Assembly (NCBI GenBank): GCA_026573805.1
Contig: JAIUSX010000119.1
Location: 4,216,001-4,280,000 of the forward strand
Length of the DNA stretch: 64,000 bases
From: Hesperophylax magnus
Taxonomy: Eukaryota > Arthropoda > Insecta > Trichoptera > Limnephilidae
Direction of reading: 5' to 3'
Positions 11,037-21,503 of this stretch are shown here, piece after piece. Position numbers and translations under genes: made by a program. The notes below the pieces were generated by a model that saw only the letters and a program-made list of their open reading frames with translations, did not search any database and had not been told where the DNA came from. Every line of letters begins with the position of its first letter. Within the stretch, counting starts at the first letter, position 1.

Positions 11037-11854
11037 AAATTTTTTTTGTCATCCCTTCATAAGCCAACAATAGACTACCTCGTGTTCGTCAATTGAAATT
11101 CTATTCATGTACATTATTCTTGTAACAACATGTGATTTCCTTCTTAGCAAATGTCCACAAACCGTTTTTTTTGGCGCGCTCGCAAAAAACTGAGTTCACA
11201 AAATGGTGGCCACGCGTGCTCACACTTTGCCGCGTATCGTGAACACTCACGACAACTACAAACGAACACAACAGAGTTGTTTTTGTTTCTCAACAAGCAA
11301 TAAACATCACGAATTCGTGTTTGTTTATCTTTTTTCAACGCCCATTTCAAAACCGTAATGTCTCCTTTCACATAGCGAACATTACCAACAAATCACCTTC
11401 CTTCAACGAGTGTAAATAAAAACACGGGTTTGTCTCAACACTAATTATACATTTATTCCTAATAAATTATAGGTACAACTGTTTTTTCCTCTAGTGTGCA
11501 AATCCAAGTGTTAACCTTCCAACAGTGACTTCGACAAGTTTTAACCTTACAACAAGTGACGTGAAAAGTGAAATTAAATTCATTCCTTTTCTTCAACATC
11601 CTCAATTTCAAATCAGTAAATCTGTGGTCAATTTTTTCTCAACAAGTGAAAGTGACTAGTGAAACTAAAAAACACAGTTTTACAAAGCAAAGTCCTGGCC
11701 AATTTTTTTTCTCAACAAGTGAAAGTGACTAGTGAAACTAAAAAACACAGTTTTACAAAGCAAAGTCCTGGCCAAATTTTCAAAATTTCAAAACACTTCA
11801 AAAATTCCGGAACACAATCATCTTCCTTTTTCAAACATCAAGCAAACCTTCAAA

Positions 11855-12208
11855 ATGGACTCACCCACTGTACCTACAGAAATTACATTTGGTGTAATCA
11901 CCAACATTTGCCAATCAAAAAGAGAAATATTACTACAAGCTCTTCGTAAAAGGGACCTGTCGCCAACTGACAAATCAAGGAAGTCGCTTATAAATTACGC
12001 CTTGTACTTCAACAAGAAATACATCAGGAATTTACGTTTTAATTGCCCCGAACCAGTGGAAGCAAAAATAATTACACCAGTACCACCTGAGTCTAAAAAC
12101 ATACCAGCACCGGTCATCCCACTTCAAAAGGTTACCATTCGGCCTCAAAAACAGCCCTGCCGAACTACAAAGGTTAATGGACAAGTTATTCGGCCCAGAA
12201 TCGGATAA
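11855..12208 (+). pseudogene. Gypsy gag, N-terminal fragment
   Basis: The frame starts MDSPTVPTE and contains a helical, basic stretch (LQALRKRDLSPTDKSRK), as expected for the start of gag in this group. The gag-derived part stops near 12130, where the sequence jumps into RT coding in another frame. The remaining gag, the nucleocapsid and the protease are missing. Upstream, 11642-11770 contains a direct duplication of about 75 bp (AAAACACAGTTTTACAAAGC twice). Confidence 0.6.
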
Positions 12209-13310
12209 TAACTTATTCTGTTACCTAGACGATCTCATCATCATAACTGACACTTTCGAAAAACACATTGAAATGCTGGAAAAAGTCTTCCAACAACTCA
12301 AGCTCGCCGGTCTTACCATCAACTTGAAGAAATCAGAATTCTGCAAGTCCCGCTTGCGTTATTTAGGCTTTATTATCGACGAAAAAGGTCTGAGAACGGA
12401 CCCAGCTAAAGTCGAAGCCATGGCAAATTTCCCCAGACCCAAAAACGCAAAAGAAGTCAAAGGTTTTCTAGGACTGGTTGGTTATTATAGAAGGTTCATC
12501 AAAGACTTCTCCAACATTGCAGCACCCCTCAACAAAATCACTGGTACACGCAAAGGCATCAGTAATTTCTTATGGTCTCCTGAAACCGAAAAAGCCTTCA
12601 TCACTTTGAAATCTGCTCTACAAACAGCACCTGTGCTGAACTGCCCTGATTTCACACTTCCTTTCACGCTCCATACTGACGCTTCTAATGTTGGAATCGG
12701 CGGAGTACTAACTCAGGAATTTCCCGATGGAGAACACCCTGTAGCTTACTTTTCCCGAAGCTTAAACAAACACGAAAAGAACTACGGAATAACGGAAAAA
12801 GAGTTACTGGCAGTAATGGATTCTATTCACCACTTTCGAGGATACATAGACGGCAAATTCACTGTAATTACTGACCACAGCAGCCTAAAATGGCTAATCT
12901 CCTTGAACAATCCATCCGGTAGACTCGCTCGTTGGTCATCACGTTTGTCTCAATACACTTTCGATGTCATACACCGGAAAGGCGCCGACAACATTGTACC
13001 TGATGCACTCTCAAGAATCGAGCTTGCTCTCCTAAACACCGAACCAACTGCCCCCATCTCTTCTACTAAGGACACTTGGTATCTAAAGATATTCAACGGT
13101 TGCATTAACTCTCCTCAACAGTTTCCCAATTTCATCATAAAAGAAGGACAATTGTACCGTAATTGCAAACCTCCTTTGTCTATCCTCGGAGACCATGCTT
13201 GGAAACTGGTTGTTCCTCCTGAAGAAAGAGAACAAATAATATTGAACAACCACAGTGACCCGGAATCCATACACCCCGGAACTTCAAGATTTATAAGAAA
13301 ATATCCTTGA
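12132..13310 (+). pseudogene. Gypsy pol: RT C-terminal half plus RNase H
   Basis: The open frame begins abruptly at the conserved FGLKNSPA segment of RT and keeps the catalytic YLDD, the RT thumb and connection, and an RNase H domain (LHTDAS, KELLAV and TDHSSLKWL provide the acidic residues). The fingers and first catalytic Asp of RT are deleted, so RT cannot work. The frame ends at 13310, just after the HPG of the integrase zinc finger, through a one-base frame change. The integrase continues in the next frame. Confidence 0.88.
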
Positions 13311-14386
13311 AATATTATTGGCCCGGTCTTTTCAAACAAGTGCGAAATTATATTTCTAAATGCGACACTTGCAAAGCTTATAAACACAGCACTGCACCCC
13401 CTGCTGGTCTTATGGGTAAACCCAAACGCGCCGATAGACCACTGCAATCACTGTCAATGGATCTTATTGGACCTTTCCCCAGAAGTTATGCTGGACACAT
13501 GCATATACTCAGTGTAGTGGACATTTTCACCAAATATTGTTGGATTTTCCCTTTAAAAAGAGCCACCGCATCTGCAGTCGTAAGCCTTTTGGAAAAACAC
13601 ATAATTATACCTTACGGAACCCCCCGTACAATTATTGTGGATAGCGGAAAACAGTTCATCGCAACTGAATTTAAGGAGTTCCTGTCCAAATACGGCATAA
13701 AGGACATTTTTTATAATACTCTCTACACACCACAGAACAACACTGTAGAGCGTTATAACCAAAACATCAATACTGCCCTGGCTATCCTAGTCGATAAAGA
13801 CCAACGCACTTGGTGTAAAAACTTGGAAAAAATTCAAGCAGCTATGAACAACACGGTAAATCTTACAACCGGTTACACCCCATTCTTCCTCAAACACGGC
13901 ATGGAACAAATTGTTCACGGCTCTCTACATCGGAATATTGATTTTCCATCATCGGTCCCCTCAACTGAAGACCCTGTAGAAACATATGCCCACCGTTTAG
14001 AAAAACTCTCTGCTATCTACAGCGAAGTAACAGACGCTTTATTACTGGCCCACCAAAAAAGTGCGGACAGATACAACTTACGCAGGAAACATGTCACTTT
14101 TAATAAAGAGGATATTGTCTGGAGAAGAAATAACACATTGTCACAAGGTGCCATGTACTTCTCTGCCAAATTGGCACCCCGCTTTATCAAGGCTAAAGTA
14201 CTGAGAAAAATCTCAGATTTGGTGTACACCCTGTCCGACATTTCTGGTAAACACATAGGCAACTACCACATAAAGGACATTGTCAAGGCTGGAAATATGG
14301 AAACAATAGAAACCATCACTCCTGCCCCTACGTTTGTACCTCATTGGCAGAAACAACCACTGCCATACACTACAAACTTTGCTTAA
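13307..14386 (+). CDS. Gypsy integrase
   Basis: The 359-codon frame holds the Cys pair of the HHCC zinc finger (CDTC, residues 19-22); its His residues lie in the previous frame. It also holds a complete rve core with D52 (MDLIGP), D112 (IIVDSG) and E148 (NTVERYNQ), a D-35-E spacing, and a C-terminal GPY/F-like segment (LAPRFIKAKVLRK). It would insert the cDNA into host DNA if expressed with an intact N-terminus. It has no independent start, so it is functionally broken here. Confidence 0.88.
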   Translation: MKYYWPGLFKQVRNYISKCDTCKAYKHSTAPPAGLMGKPKRADRPLQSLSMDLIGPFPRSYAGHMHILSVVDIFTKYCWIFPLKRATASAVVSLLEKHIIIPYGTPRTIIVDSGKQFIATEFKEFLSKYGIKDIFYNTLYTPQNNTVERYNQNINTALAILVDKDQRTWCKNLEKIQAAMNNTVNLTTGYTPFFLKHGMEQIVHGSLHRNIDFPSSVPSTEDPVETYAHRLEKLSAIYSEVTDALLLAHQKSADRYNLRRKHVTFNKEDIVWRRNNTLSQGAMYFSAKLAPRFIKAKVLRKISDLVYTLSDISGKHIGNYHIKDIVKAGNMETIETITPAPTFVPHWQKQPLPYTTNFA

Positions 14387-15930
14387 ACAACTATCTATGA
14401 CTTCTACTATTGATCTCACAAGCCGTCTACCATAGTGTTATTCGTTTTTTGTTGAAATCATTAGCCTTTTTAACCATAATGTTCTTGATTTTCATAAACT
14501 AATCATCCATTATGGTTTGTTGTAAGTAAATCTTACACGACAAGGTACAATAAGTGTCAATTGTAACCTCGACCTCGGTACACTATTTCTTTGTATATAA
14601 ACTTTTGTTCCTATTCTTTTTCTCACGTTTCACTTTTCTCATGTACACACCTTTTTTGAAACTGATCATTTCAGAAAAGAGACACCTCCTCAATGTCGGT
14701 TTGTATTTTTGGGTACCCGCGATACTCGAAAATGTTCTCCATTCCCTGTTCCCAACACACCAAGTTTTCTTGTCATATCATTTAATATTGTTTTTTTGCT
14801 CTTGTTCTTCCAATTGTCCTCCATATTTGTTCTAATGGGTTCCATCGTACATAAAACAATGACCCTTTTACAACATACACCCAATTGAGGTGAATGTTCT
14901 ACCCCTGTAATTTGTAATCAAAATGCGTGTGTAATTCCAGTTCGGTATCGTCATTTGATTCAAGTTACACAGGTGTAACAAATATAAGTTACAATTACCA
15001 TGTTAAAGTTTTTTCAGTTTTCCCAAAATTGAATGGCGCTCAACTATCCCATTTGCTCTTGTCTTTTTTCAGAATTTGATATTGACACGTCATTTCTGAA
15101 AATAGTTGTTGTAAAGAAAAACAAATTGCAATTTGTCTTCCTCATCAATAACATTGTACCATGCATAACACCTTTCGGTCACATTGAGTATGTAAAATCA
15201 TAGGATCTCAACTTACTGACCTAAACCTGTTATATTGTCGCACTTTATTTTGTCTTGAATGACATTAATTTGCCTTATTAAAATGCACCAAGCCAGGTCA
15301 CTCATATTAAGTTATCCTGTGTCTCAAGGTGTCCTCCTTTTTGTATATAAAAATGTATAACATGTAAAGTTCACAACATTCGTGTTTGTGGCAATTGGTA
15401 ACACCAAGCGTGTTTCCTTGCTCATTTTGTTTGGTCATTTTAAGTAGGTAAAACCCAATCAGGTCTTAAATAAACCACTACAAACCTTTATATTATAAGC
15501 AAAGAATATGTAAAGCCAAATAGGCCTCCTTTGCTATATATATATATATTTTTTTTTTTGTCTTGTATAAAAAATCCTTGTTGACATATGTCTTGTATTA
15601 TTGCCAACCTTCCGTGTAAACTCACCTATGTTTATGTCATCACTTACCGTGTAAACTCAACTTTTGGTTGTGTCATCACAGTATATTGTAAGCAAAGAGT
15701 AAGTAAAACCAATAGGTCTCTTTCGCTATTTTTGTGCGCTGTGTAAGTAATTACTACCATCACATCACATGTCTTGTACAATTGTATCTGCTTGTCATGT
15801 TACTTTTGTATTATGCTGGTACCAATAACTATCGACATCACCGAGTATGTTTATTGTGTATTTTGTTCATATGCCGTCTGTATTGAAATGGAAACTTCTT
15901 TATCAACTTGAACGTAAATTTGTCTTCCAC

Positions 15931-16228
15931 CATGATACGAGAGATCGTTATAAAATCCACCATGATACGAGAGATCGTTATAAAATCCACCATGATACGT
16001 GCGAACGTTATAAAATCCAACGCTATACGAGAAGTTCGTCATAATCACTTAATTTTTTCGCCAATGCAGCGAATAGGTAATTTGTCTCAATGTTTTGATA
16101 TAAATACCTACTGTCTTACACCCTTTCAATACTAGGCTCGTCCTTTTTTTTCAAAATCGTTCAAATTTTTACATGATACGTGAAGACGTCATAATACTTA
16201 CCGTGATTCGTGTGAACGATATAATATC
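15931..16228 (+). repeat. 30-bp hairpin repeat (four plus two copies)
   Basis: Copies begin at 15931, 15961, 15991 and 16021 at exactly 30-bp spacing, and at 16172 and 16202. Each has the form CATGATACGW-NNNN-WCGTTATAA. The four-base arms stay complementary although their sequence changes (ACGA/TCGT or ACGT/ACGT), and the four-base loop is GAGA, GAGA, GCGA and GTGA in four copies (GNRA class) and GAAG-like in two. Confidence 0.8.
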
Positions 16229-17504
16229 AATTGGCCTTTCTTAATTAAGATTGCCACCTGTTTATACTTGAACTACCTGACGTAGATCATTTTACCCGGA
16301 TATGTCTTGTCATTTTTTAAAATATTTGACACTTTTGTTAAACTTGCCAAACAGCAGGAAATTTCCCTCTTGGAAGAAATTAAAAAAAAAAAAAAATAAC
16401 ATTGAAGCTGTGCATTCAGCAAATTTTGGTTGAACTGATGCCTGTAGACTTCTTGTAACTAAACCCAAGAACTATCTACTATCCATTGACCATGGACTAA
16501 TCATCGGCTTCACTTTTGATTATGAGGTATCGTGTCGTAGGAGGTCAATCGGGACATGACACAAAAACACCTAACTCGTCGGCTGGGAAACGAATAAGAA
16601 AACTCCCAGGTTTGTGAAATTTGAACAAGGGTCTGTCATTTTCTCACAAATTTGTAGAAGATTAAATCGACCCCTAGTTTTTCATCCAATACACATGAAA
16701 GACTAGAATTGCATTATGTTGTATGTTATGTTTCATCACACCTTCTTGTAAATGTAATGAGTCGGGAAACCTGCTGTCAAATATATTTCGCTCTCTCCTG
16801 AAGATCGAATCCGGACTCTAGCCAGTTTTCAGCAGATTTCTGTACTCAAACATCTTCTTTCGTCATCACTTTCACCATGTACATATTGTTGAAAATTATT
16901 CACGGATTTGGAAATAGTACGATAAGCATTGGCTTATCGTCTATCAAATAGGACAAACCTCATCCACGAATCTTTTTTTCTCACCCCTTCTTCCATCATC
17001 CCTTCACCCTTCAATGAAATATATTCACTATGTTTTCTTCCTTGAAAGCCTTACGTTGTTACCGCTTTAGCGATGACATTGACCATGAAAGGTCAATTGC
17101 TTTCAAAGAAGTTATTTTTTTGTCTCACTGCACAAACATGTTCTTGTATCAGTGGATTTGTATTCAGTACTATTGCACTGAATGGACTATACAGAGTCAC
17201 CTCTTGATACGAAAACATATTTTTTTTCACATTTGTAAAATATCAACTAGTTAGGAAATCTCTATCTTTCTCTTTCTCTGGTTTCTGGCAAGCAAATCTC
17301 TTTCTTCTACCCAAGGCACATTTGTTTCTCTCCAACCATTTTTGCATCATTGGTCTACCAGGCAGGTAAACTTCAAGAATTTTGTTCTAATAATAATACA
17401 CCCCTGGACTAAAAAGAAGCCCAGCAGCCTCTCTCATCACCAGCTGAGCCCTCTTCATTGCCGCCTTCACTACCGTCACGGAGGTCCCCTCTCTTCAGCC
17501 TCGT

Positions 17505-17632
17505 TATATAAAAAGCACCCGACCACACTCAACTCAATTAAGTGTGAGCCGTTTGTGCAGTTGCGAACAAGTTGTCTCACAATATAATGACACTTTCCAA
17601 ACAACAACCTCCGAGCATGTCAGCTCCAGGTT
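17505..17632 (+). promoter_or_regulatory. Core promoter-like sequence with short first-exon-like frame
   Basis: TATATAAAAA at 17505 is followed about 26-31 bases on by Inr-like TCAACT/TCAATT. Next come an untranslated stretch, an ATG at 17587, fourteen codons, and a donor-like CCAG|GTTAGT at about 17630. This is the layout of a small insect first exon. It lies inside the gypsy internal region. Whether it is a captured host promoter or an element promoter is not known. Confidence 0.35.
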
Positions 17633-18123
17633 AGTTGTCCGTTCCTGCCAAATCAACAGTTGTCTTTTGCTCCATTACGCACTGACACAAGCATTGTCTT
17701 GCAAATACTAAAACACGCAGACAAACCAGTCGCCGTTCGTGCAGACTCACCAAATGCTGTTTGTGCATACTCACCACCAACCTCCATTTGGCACCAACCC
17801 ATGTTACTCGCAGCCCTGCACGCTTTAATAACCAGTACAACCTTGCTTACTACCAGCATGGATCCACTCTGGCATCTCTACAAACCTGAAGCACCTATTT
17901 TGACCTCTGTGATAGTAGAACCCCTTCGCAACAACAAAGTTCCACACCGTGTTCTTTTCCAAGACCCTAGTGTTCATTTGAGTGTAATCTCAAAGGGTCA
18001 TGTGTTAGTGAAAATAACAAGTGCTACGCAAACTCCGACCCCTACGCAAACAAACTACGCTTCGCAAATCTTAGCTTCCCGGACCAATGATAAACTTAGA
18101 GTCATTTTTTTTTCTCTTTCAAA

Positions 18124-18360
18124 TTGTCATGTCATATGTCACTATGTTTTGTTTTGTCTTGTATTGTCATGCCATACGTTACTATGTTCTGTCCTGTCTT
18201 GTCATGTCATATGTCACTATGTTCTGTCTTGTCTTGTCATGTCATACGTTACTATGTTCTGTCTTGTCTTGTCATGTCATACGTTACTATGTTCTGTCTT
18301 GTCTTGTCATGTCACATGTCACTGTATTTTGTCTTGTCTTGTCATGTCACTATGTGTTTT
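18124..18360. repeat. 35-bp minisatellite, about 7 copies
   Basis: Units of GTCATGTCATACGTTACTAT plus GTTCTGTCTTGTCTT recur at 35-bp spacing with small changes. Any protein frame across it is an effect of the repeat. Confidence 0.85.
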
Positions 18361-18504
18361 ATGTTTGTCATCAATTAGCTAGCACACCCAACAATCTCTC
18401 TCTCTCTCTCTCTCGCAAGCCATCTCTCTGAGAAGCCAGTGGCATGTTTTAAGTAAAAGAGGATTCTTAAGCCTATTGCTTCATTGCCACGTCACTTTTT
18501 CTCG

Positions 18505-18518
18505 GGCCGGCGGGGATG
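18505..18518 (+). other. Polypurine tract candidate
   Basis: GGCCGGCGGGGATG lies immediately before the 3' LTR, the position of the plus-strand primer. Confidence 0.45.
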
Positions 18519-19300
18519 TGTCACGTAACGAATCGGACACGTTCAAAACTCCCGCGAATTCAAATTAGTCAGCGGTGAGTTGTTACCATTGTCGCTGTGC
18601 GCGCGCGCCTGCCTTGTGCACGGCCAAGTTGGTAAACTGCTCTACGCTCGACACGCCGGCTATTCAAATCACCAACGGCCGCCCCCACTCACAATCTAGC
18701 CTTGGCCCTGTCAACATGTCTGTTTTGCTATCAACCAGGACGCCATCGTTGCGCGCCTAAATTAACGGCCGCTTTGTACAAGTATTTTCGAAGCCTGTAC
18801 CTAATTGCTGTGCCTACTCACCATGGAGAAATGTACGCGTAATAGCGCATACAGTACGGAAGATAACCCTCCTTTTGTGGTTCAACATGTACGCGAAACC
18901 TACTACAAATTTATGTAAGCGGATTAACTATCTTTACCTTTTATGTGCCTTTTTGTGACTTGAATCATGCCTACACACACGCTTGCCAGCCAGAACCTAA
19001 ATTATCAAGAGAGATTGTTCCTAACGAAACGCTAGGAATATTTAGGATGTAAATGACCCATCTCATTTGTGTATCTGTTTGTAATTGTGCTTTGTGAATA
19101 TACTTTCATACCCCATTATTGCGTTTCCTTTGACGAATTCGAAGTGGTTTGTTTGGCAATCAGTTCCCCGTGTAAAAGCCGTAGCTGACCTGACGCCTGA
19201 TGATCATGATCTCAACCTCTACCACCTGAGCTAACGCCGATATGTACTAAGGCACCCTTTTTGCAATGGACCTCTCACAGGGAAAATTGCGCCCTTTACA
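18519..19300 (+). repeat. Gypsy 3' LTR
   Basis: 782 bp and nearly identical to the 5' LTR. It ends at TTTACA, before the AAAT target duplication. Confidence 0.93.
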
Positions 19301-19639
19301 AAATGTATTTTTTAGAAATATTAATGATTATTTGAAATACAAACAGTTCAAAGATAATTTCATTTGGTTTTTTAAAATTGTATTTTTTTTTACAACAACT
19401 TTGGATAACCCTAAATATTTAAAAATCCAGGTTTTTAAATATTTTTACCAACAAGTCCCAACGACGCACTTGGTGAATTTTCTTGGAAATTCGAAATGTG
19501 CTCTTCATAAAATGTGCTATTATTTATTTTTGATTTTGTCGTTGAAAGAAATACTATTTTGGAAACAAGATAAAAATATATTTGAAATATATATACCTAA
19601 ATATATTTGCATTTGAAAAAAAATAGATCTGTCTAAAAA

Positions 19640-20062
19640 ATATTTTTTAAATTTTAAACATGAAAATTTATCAGGACATTTTGACTCGGAATTTTGAAAT
19701 AATTATATATTTATAAAACATATTCCTTTTGTGTAAGTAATAAGTAATTATACTGTCACTTCACTTTTTATACCGTTTGTACAATAAAAAAATGATTTGA
19801 AATGAATTTTTTTACTTTCAACTATCAATGAAAAAATGCGAAATTCGTAATCATACACTTTTACAATTTTTGTGATGTGATGATGTATGAATATTTTATA
19901 CAAACTGTGAAGAATAATTATTTGTCTCACTATAGAAAAAATATAAAAATACTTTTATAATGTCTGGACGTCCCGGTCAGATCTGTCCTTCAGAGGCTAT
20001 AATGGAATATGATGTTTGTGGCCAGTAATGTCCTTCCGAGGCCTGAAGGGTTAAAAGCAAAC
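19640..20062. repeat. Right arm of long inverted repeat, single 82-bp-like unit
   Basis: It holds ACTTTCAACTATCAATG (about 19815), TTTTGACTCGGAATTTTGAA (about 19679) and one diverged inverse 82-bp unit (CAGATCTGTCCTTCAGAG to AGGCCTGAAGGGTTAA). All match the left arm at 9082-10235. GGG|TTAA at the outer end resembles a TTAA target site, but the left end does not show it cleanly. Confidence 0.65.
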
Positions 20063-20341
20063 TTTCGTGTCTCGTGACGTCACATGAGACACACTTGGCA
20101 GTTCTGCTGAGCAAGTCATTGTATGTACCTTGATATCGTGCACCGATCATCTTCAGTAATATTCCGAAATTTTACAAAAAATCTTAAATGTTCTGTCCGC
20201 AGTATGCTCTAATTAAAATGATACATTTCGCTGTGGGAGACGATTTCCTGAGGATTTCATCATTTTTATGAAAATTCCAAGAATTCCTCAGGAATATTCC
20301 CATCACTACAAAATACCTATCTCTATCTGGGTATAACATAT

Positions 20342-20717
20342 TTTAACATCCTTCCATTATATCTAAAAAATATTGAAGATATTCAGGAATTTAAAATAAA
20401 ATTAAAAAATTACCTAAAACTATTATAAAAGTCCATATCTTACTCTTATTATTATTTCCTTCAAATCTTGAAACTGTATTATTGATAAATCTTGCCTATT
20501 TCTTACTTATCCCTTTGGTTTTGCAAATATATTATTTACTTACTTACATGATTCATAATTGAGCTAGGATTCACTCACCAAACACAAGAGCCTTGTCTCT
20601 TTATGGTGAGGAAAAGCTATTATTATTTACCTTGATAACACTGTATAATATGTTTAATTGTATATTTATTGTAAAAAACATACAAATATTAAATAAAAAA
20701 TAAAAAATAAAAAAAAA
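20342..20717 (+). pseudogene. Non-LTR retrotransposon 3' end (RT C-terminus, UTR, A-rich tail)
   Basis: From 20342 the frame reads FNILPLYLKNIEDIQEFK and LKNYLKLL, then stops at 20428. This is the C-terminal LPxxLK..xxFKxxLKxYL pattern of jockey/CR1-type RTs. An untranslated region follows, ending in AAATAAAAAATAAAAA. It is heavily 5'-truncated. Confidence 0.7.
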
Positions 20718-20734
20718 CTACCCATAACACATTT

Positions 20735-20870
20735 CCATTGGTTTATCTATTGTATGCAGTAACAATGAGTTAACCCTCTACAACGAATATTCAAAAACCT
20801 GGAATTTTCCCATCACTACCCATAACACATTTCCATTGGTTTATCTAAATGCAATAACGACGAGTTAACA
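20735..20870. repeat. Direct duplication of about 80 bp
   Basis: ACTACCCATAACACATTTCC followed by ATTGGTTTATCTA and GAGTTAAC occurs twice in tandem. Confidence 0.7.
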
Positions 20871-21291
20871 CCGTACAAAATAAAATGGGAGCTTCAAAAT
20901 AATTTGTTTATTATGTATAAAAGTTAGCATTCATATTTCGATCGATACATTAGTCAAAATAAAATATTACGTTTAATTATTTTCCACGCACTGCAGTGTA
21001 CAATTAGTACTAGCATTATTTTTTTTATGTTTTCTTATTTAATATATTAACTATACTCTATATTATTTTTTTGAAGTATATATAAGTATATATAAGTTTT
21101 ATATAAGTTTTTTTTGAATATCAGTGAAAATATTTCACATTGCTTTTGTGACAATTCGGTTGAATTTGTCAATTAGTTTGCTGCCTGAACAACAAGTAAG
21201 ATAGAGTATTGATAACAAAGATAATTCAAACAGATCGAAAAATGTAAGAGAAAGAAAGAAACAAGCCCCAAAAGAAACAATCAGGTCTTGT

Positions 21292-21503
21292 CTAGGAGAG
21301 TGAACGCAGCTGTTTCAGGATCCAATCCCTGAGCTTGAAGATCTGGGTGTAGGTAGTATAGGTGTCAGCCCTGCACGAGGTCTTTTCGTCGTTCAGAGGA
21401 CCGTTGCTCACGACACCGCGAAGGAACCATCGCGTCTGCTGCATCAGGTCCTTAGCCGAAACCACGAACCCCCCGCCGCTGTCTCCCATACAGAGCCCCG
21501 TAC
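21292..21503 (-). CDS. Exon: catalytic Ser and C-terminus
   Basis: Acceptor atttcag|gt. It reads TGLCMGDSGGGFVV, later TYTQIFKLRDWILKQL, and ends at TAG (21292-21294). It is the terminal exon of the minus-strand protease. Confidence 0.9.

Larger units (their letters stand above)
14387..18518. other. Gypsy 3' internal region without clear gene
   Basis: About 4.1 kb between integrase and 3' LTR, unusually long for gypsy elements. It is T-rich on the plus strand and has several repeated words (for example AGCAAAG..TAAGTAAA at about 15500 and 15690). It holds the hairpin repeats at 15931-16228, a core-promoter-like sequence at 17505, an open frame without a good start (17591-18382), a 35-bp minisatellite, and a CT-run at about 18398. 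No env-type domain was recognised. Confidence 0.6.
10236..19300 (+). mobile_element. Ty3/gypsy LTR retrotransposon, internally deleted
   Basis: Identical-length 782-bp LTRs (10236-11017 and 18519-19300) start TGTCACGTAACG and end CCCTTTACA. The target duplication is AAAT (10232-10235 and 19301-19304). Only about three or four differences separate the LTRs, all transitions where noted, so insertion is recent. Inside are a primer-binding site, a gag fragment, a pol fragment lacking protease and most of RT, RNase H and an integrase, followed by about 4.1 kb without a clear gene. The young LTRs with a heavily deleted interior point to mobilisation in trans by an intact relative (inference). Confidence 0.93.

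Noticed and set aside
15838..16048. Repetitive peptides on both strands
   Set aside because: They come from the 30-bp hairpin repeat, which is divisible by three. The conserved feature is the pairing, not the codons.
17660..18382. 240-codon frame as an env gene of the gypsy element
   Set aside because: It has no signal peptide, membrane segment or Cys pattern, no ATG until late, and its last third is the minisatellite.
18087..18431. Overlapping CxxC-rich frames of 84-114 codons
   Set aside because: They are translations of the 35-bp minisatellite in three frames.
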